From positions 26,016-90,015 of the forward strand of contig LQXN01000054.1 of assembly GCA_001648575.1 (NCBI GenBank): a stretch of DNA of 64,000 nt, in the 5' to 3' direction. Positions 63,608 through 64,000 of this stretch are shown in pieces. Origin of the DNA: Sutcliffiella horikoshii DSM 8719 (GTDB taxonomy: Bacteria > Bacillota > Bacilli > Bacillales > Bacillaceae_I). Each line of letters begins with the position of its first letter. The first letter of the stretch is position 1. A program made the position numbers and the translations under genes. A model generated the notes under the pieces. That model did not search any database and had not been told where the DNA came from. It was given only the letters and a program-made list of their open reading frames with translations.

Positions 63608-63731
63608 CATATACTATTGTAATATAACTAAGTAGAAAAAGCAAGAAGTTTTTCAACTTTCTTGTTCCTTCAAAACTAGATAATGTGTTCATATCAAGAA
63701 ATTCCTATCGTTCAACTACTCTAAATGTTGT

Positions 63732-64000
<269 letters not shown>

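Overview
The window looks like a chromosomal segment of a spore-forming member of the Bacillaceae. The evidence is three spore-germination or spore-coat loci, SigL(sigma-54), SigG- and SigK-like promoters, a CIRCE-controlled groESL operon, and the B. subtilis-like gene order thiL-tsaE-tsaB-rimI-tsaD ... ydiF ... rex-tatA-tatC ... ydiK-ydiL-groES-groEL next to an rrn operon (23S-5S-tRNA-fMet-tRNA-Asp, minus strand, running off the right edge). I cannot name the species.

Layout. 1-4.4 kb: a sigma-54 module, in which an Fe-alcohol dehydrogenase and a CoA-acylating semialdehyde dehydrogenase (cut by the left edge) lie behind a consensus -24/-12 promoter and inverted-repeat activator sites, followed by the gene for a CBS-CBS-PAS-AAA+-Fis activator. 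4.7-8.9 kb: a RibD/DHFR-like reductase, a five-gene spore cluster (two GerPA/PF-like, two Hsp20-like, one GerPC-like coiled-coil protein) and corA. 9.1-11.55 kb: an intact IS66 element with a 9-bp target duplication. 11.9-16.7 kb: small accessory and redox genes (SprT/DUF45 peptidase, QorB-like reductase, luciferase-like monooxygenase, a 59-aa zinc ribbon, an Rrf2 regulator). 16.4-21.8 kb: a formaldehyde module with hxlR, gnd and zwf facing hxlA-hxlB, plus yoxD. The enzymes together make a dissimilatory ribulose-monophosphate cycle. 22.3-26.5 kb: a gerA-type receptor operon and two small genes. 26.7-38.8 kb: a maltodextrin locus (GH31, LacI regulator, two paralogous GH13 amylases, MalG/F/E-type ABC transporter, neopullulanase) with four copies of one LacI-type operator. 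38.9-45.6 kb: an accessory, partly decayed island (DUF1214 fragment, PIN protein, DUF45 pseudogene, HTH/nuclease-like protein, protein kinase plus TIM-barrel-like partner, IS91-type transposase). 45.7-64 kb: conserved core genes ending in the rrn operon.

The most unusual signals are non-coding. (1) Five copies of a roughly 125-180-bp palindromic repeat occur in intergenic DNA, one of them between groES and groEL. Their stems change in a compensatory way while their loops stay constant. (2) Two of these copies sit inside a matching 210/212-bp MITE-like unit with inverted ends, and each unit is flanked by a direct duplication of a different hairpin. (3) Two intergenic arrays of short repeats have periods of about 21 and 20.5 bp, one next to groES and one next to rrn. 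(4) A 12-bp palindrome AAGTnCGTACTT occurs in the hxlR upstream region and twice in the zwf/hxlA divergent region. (5) A DnaA-box cluster lies upstream of tsaD. (6) The kinase/TIM-barrel pair is the best candidate for an undescribed protein system.
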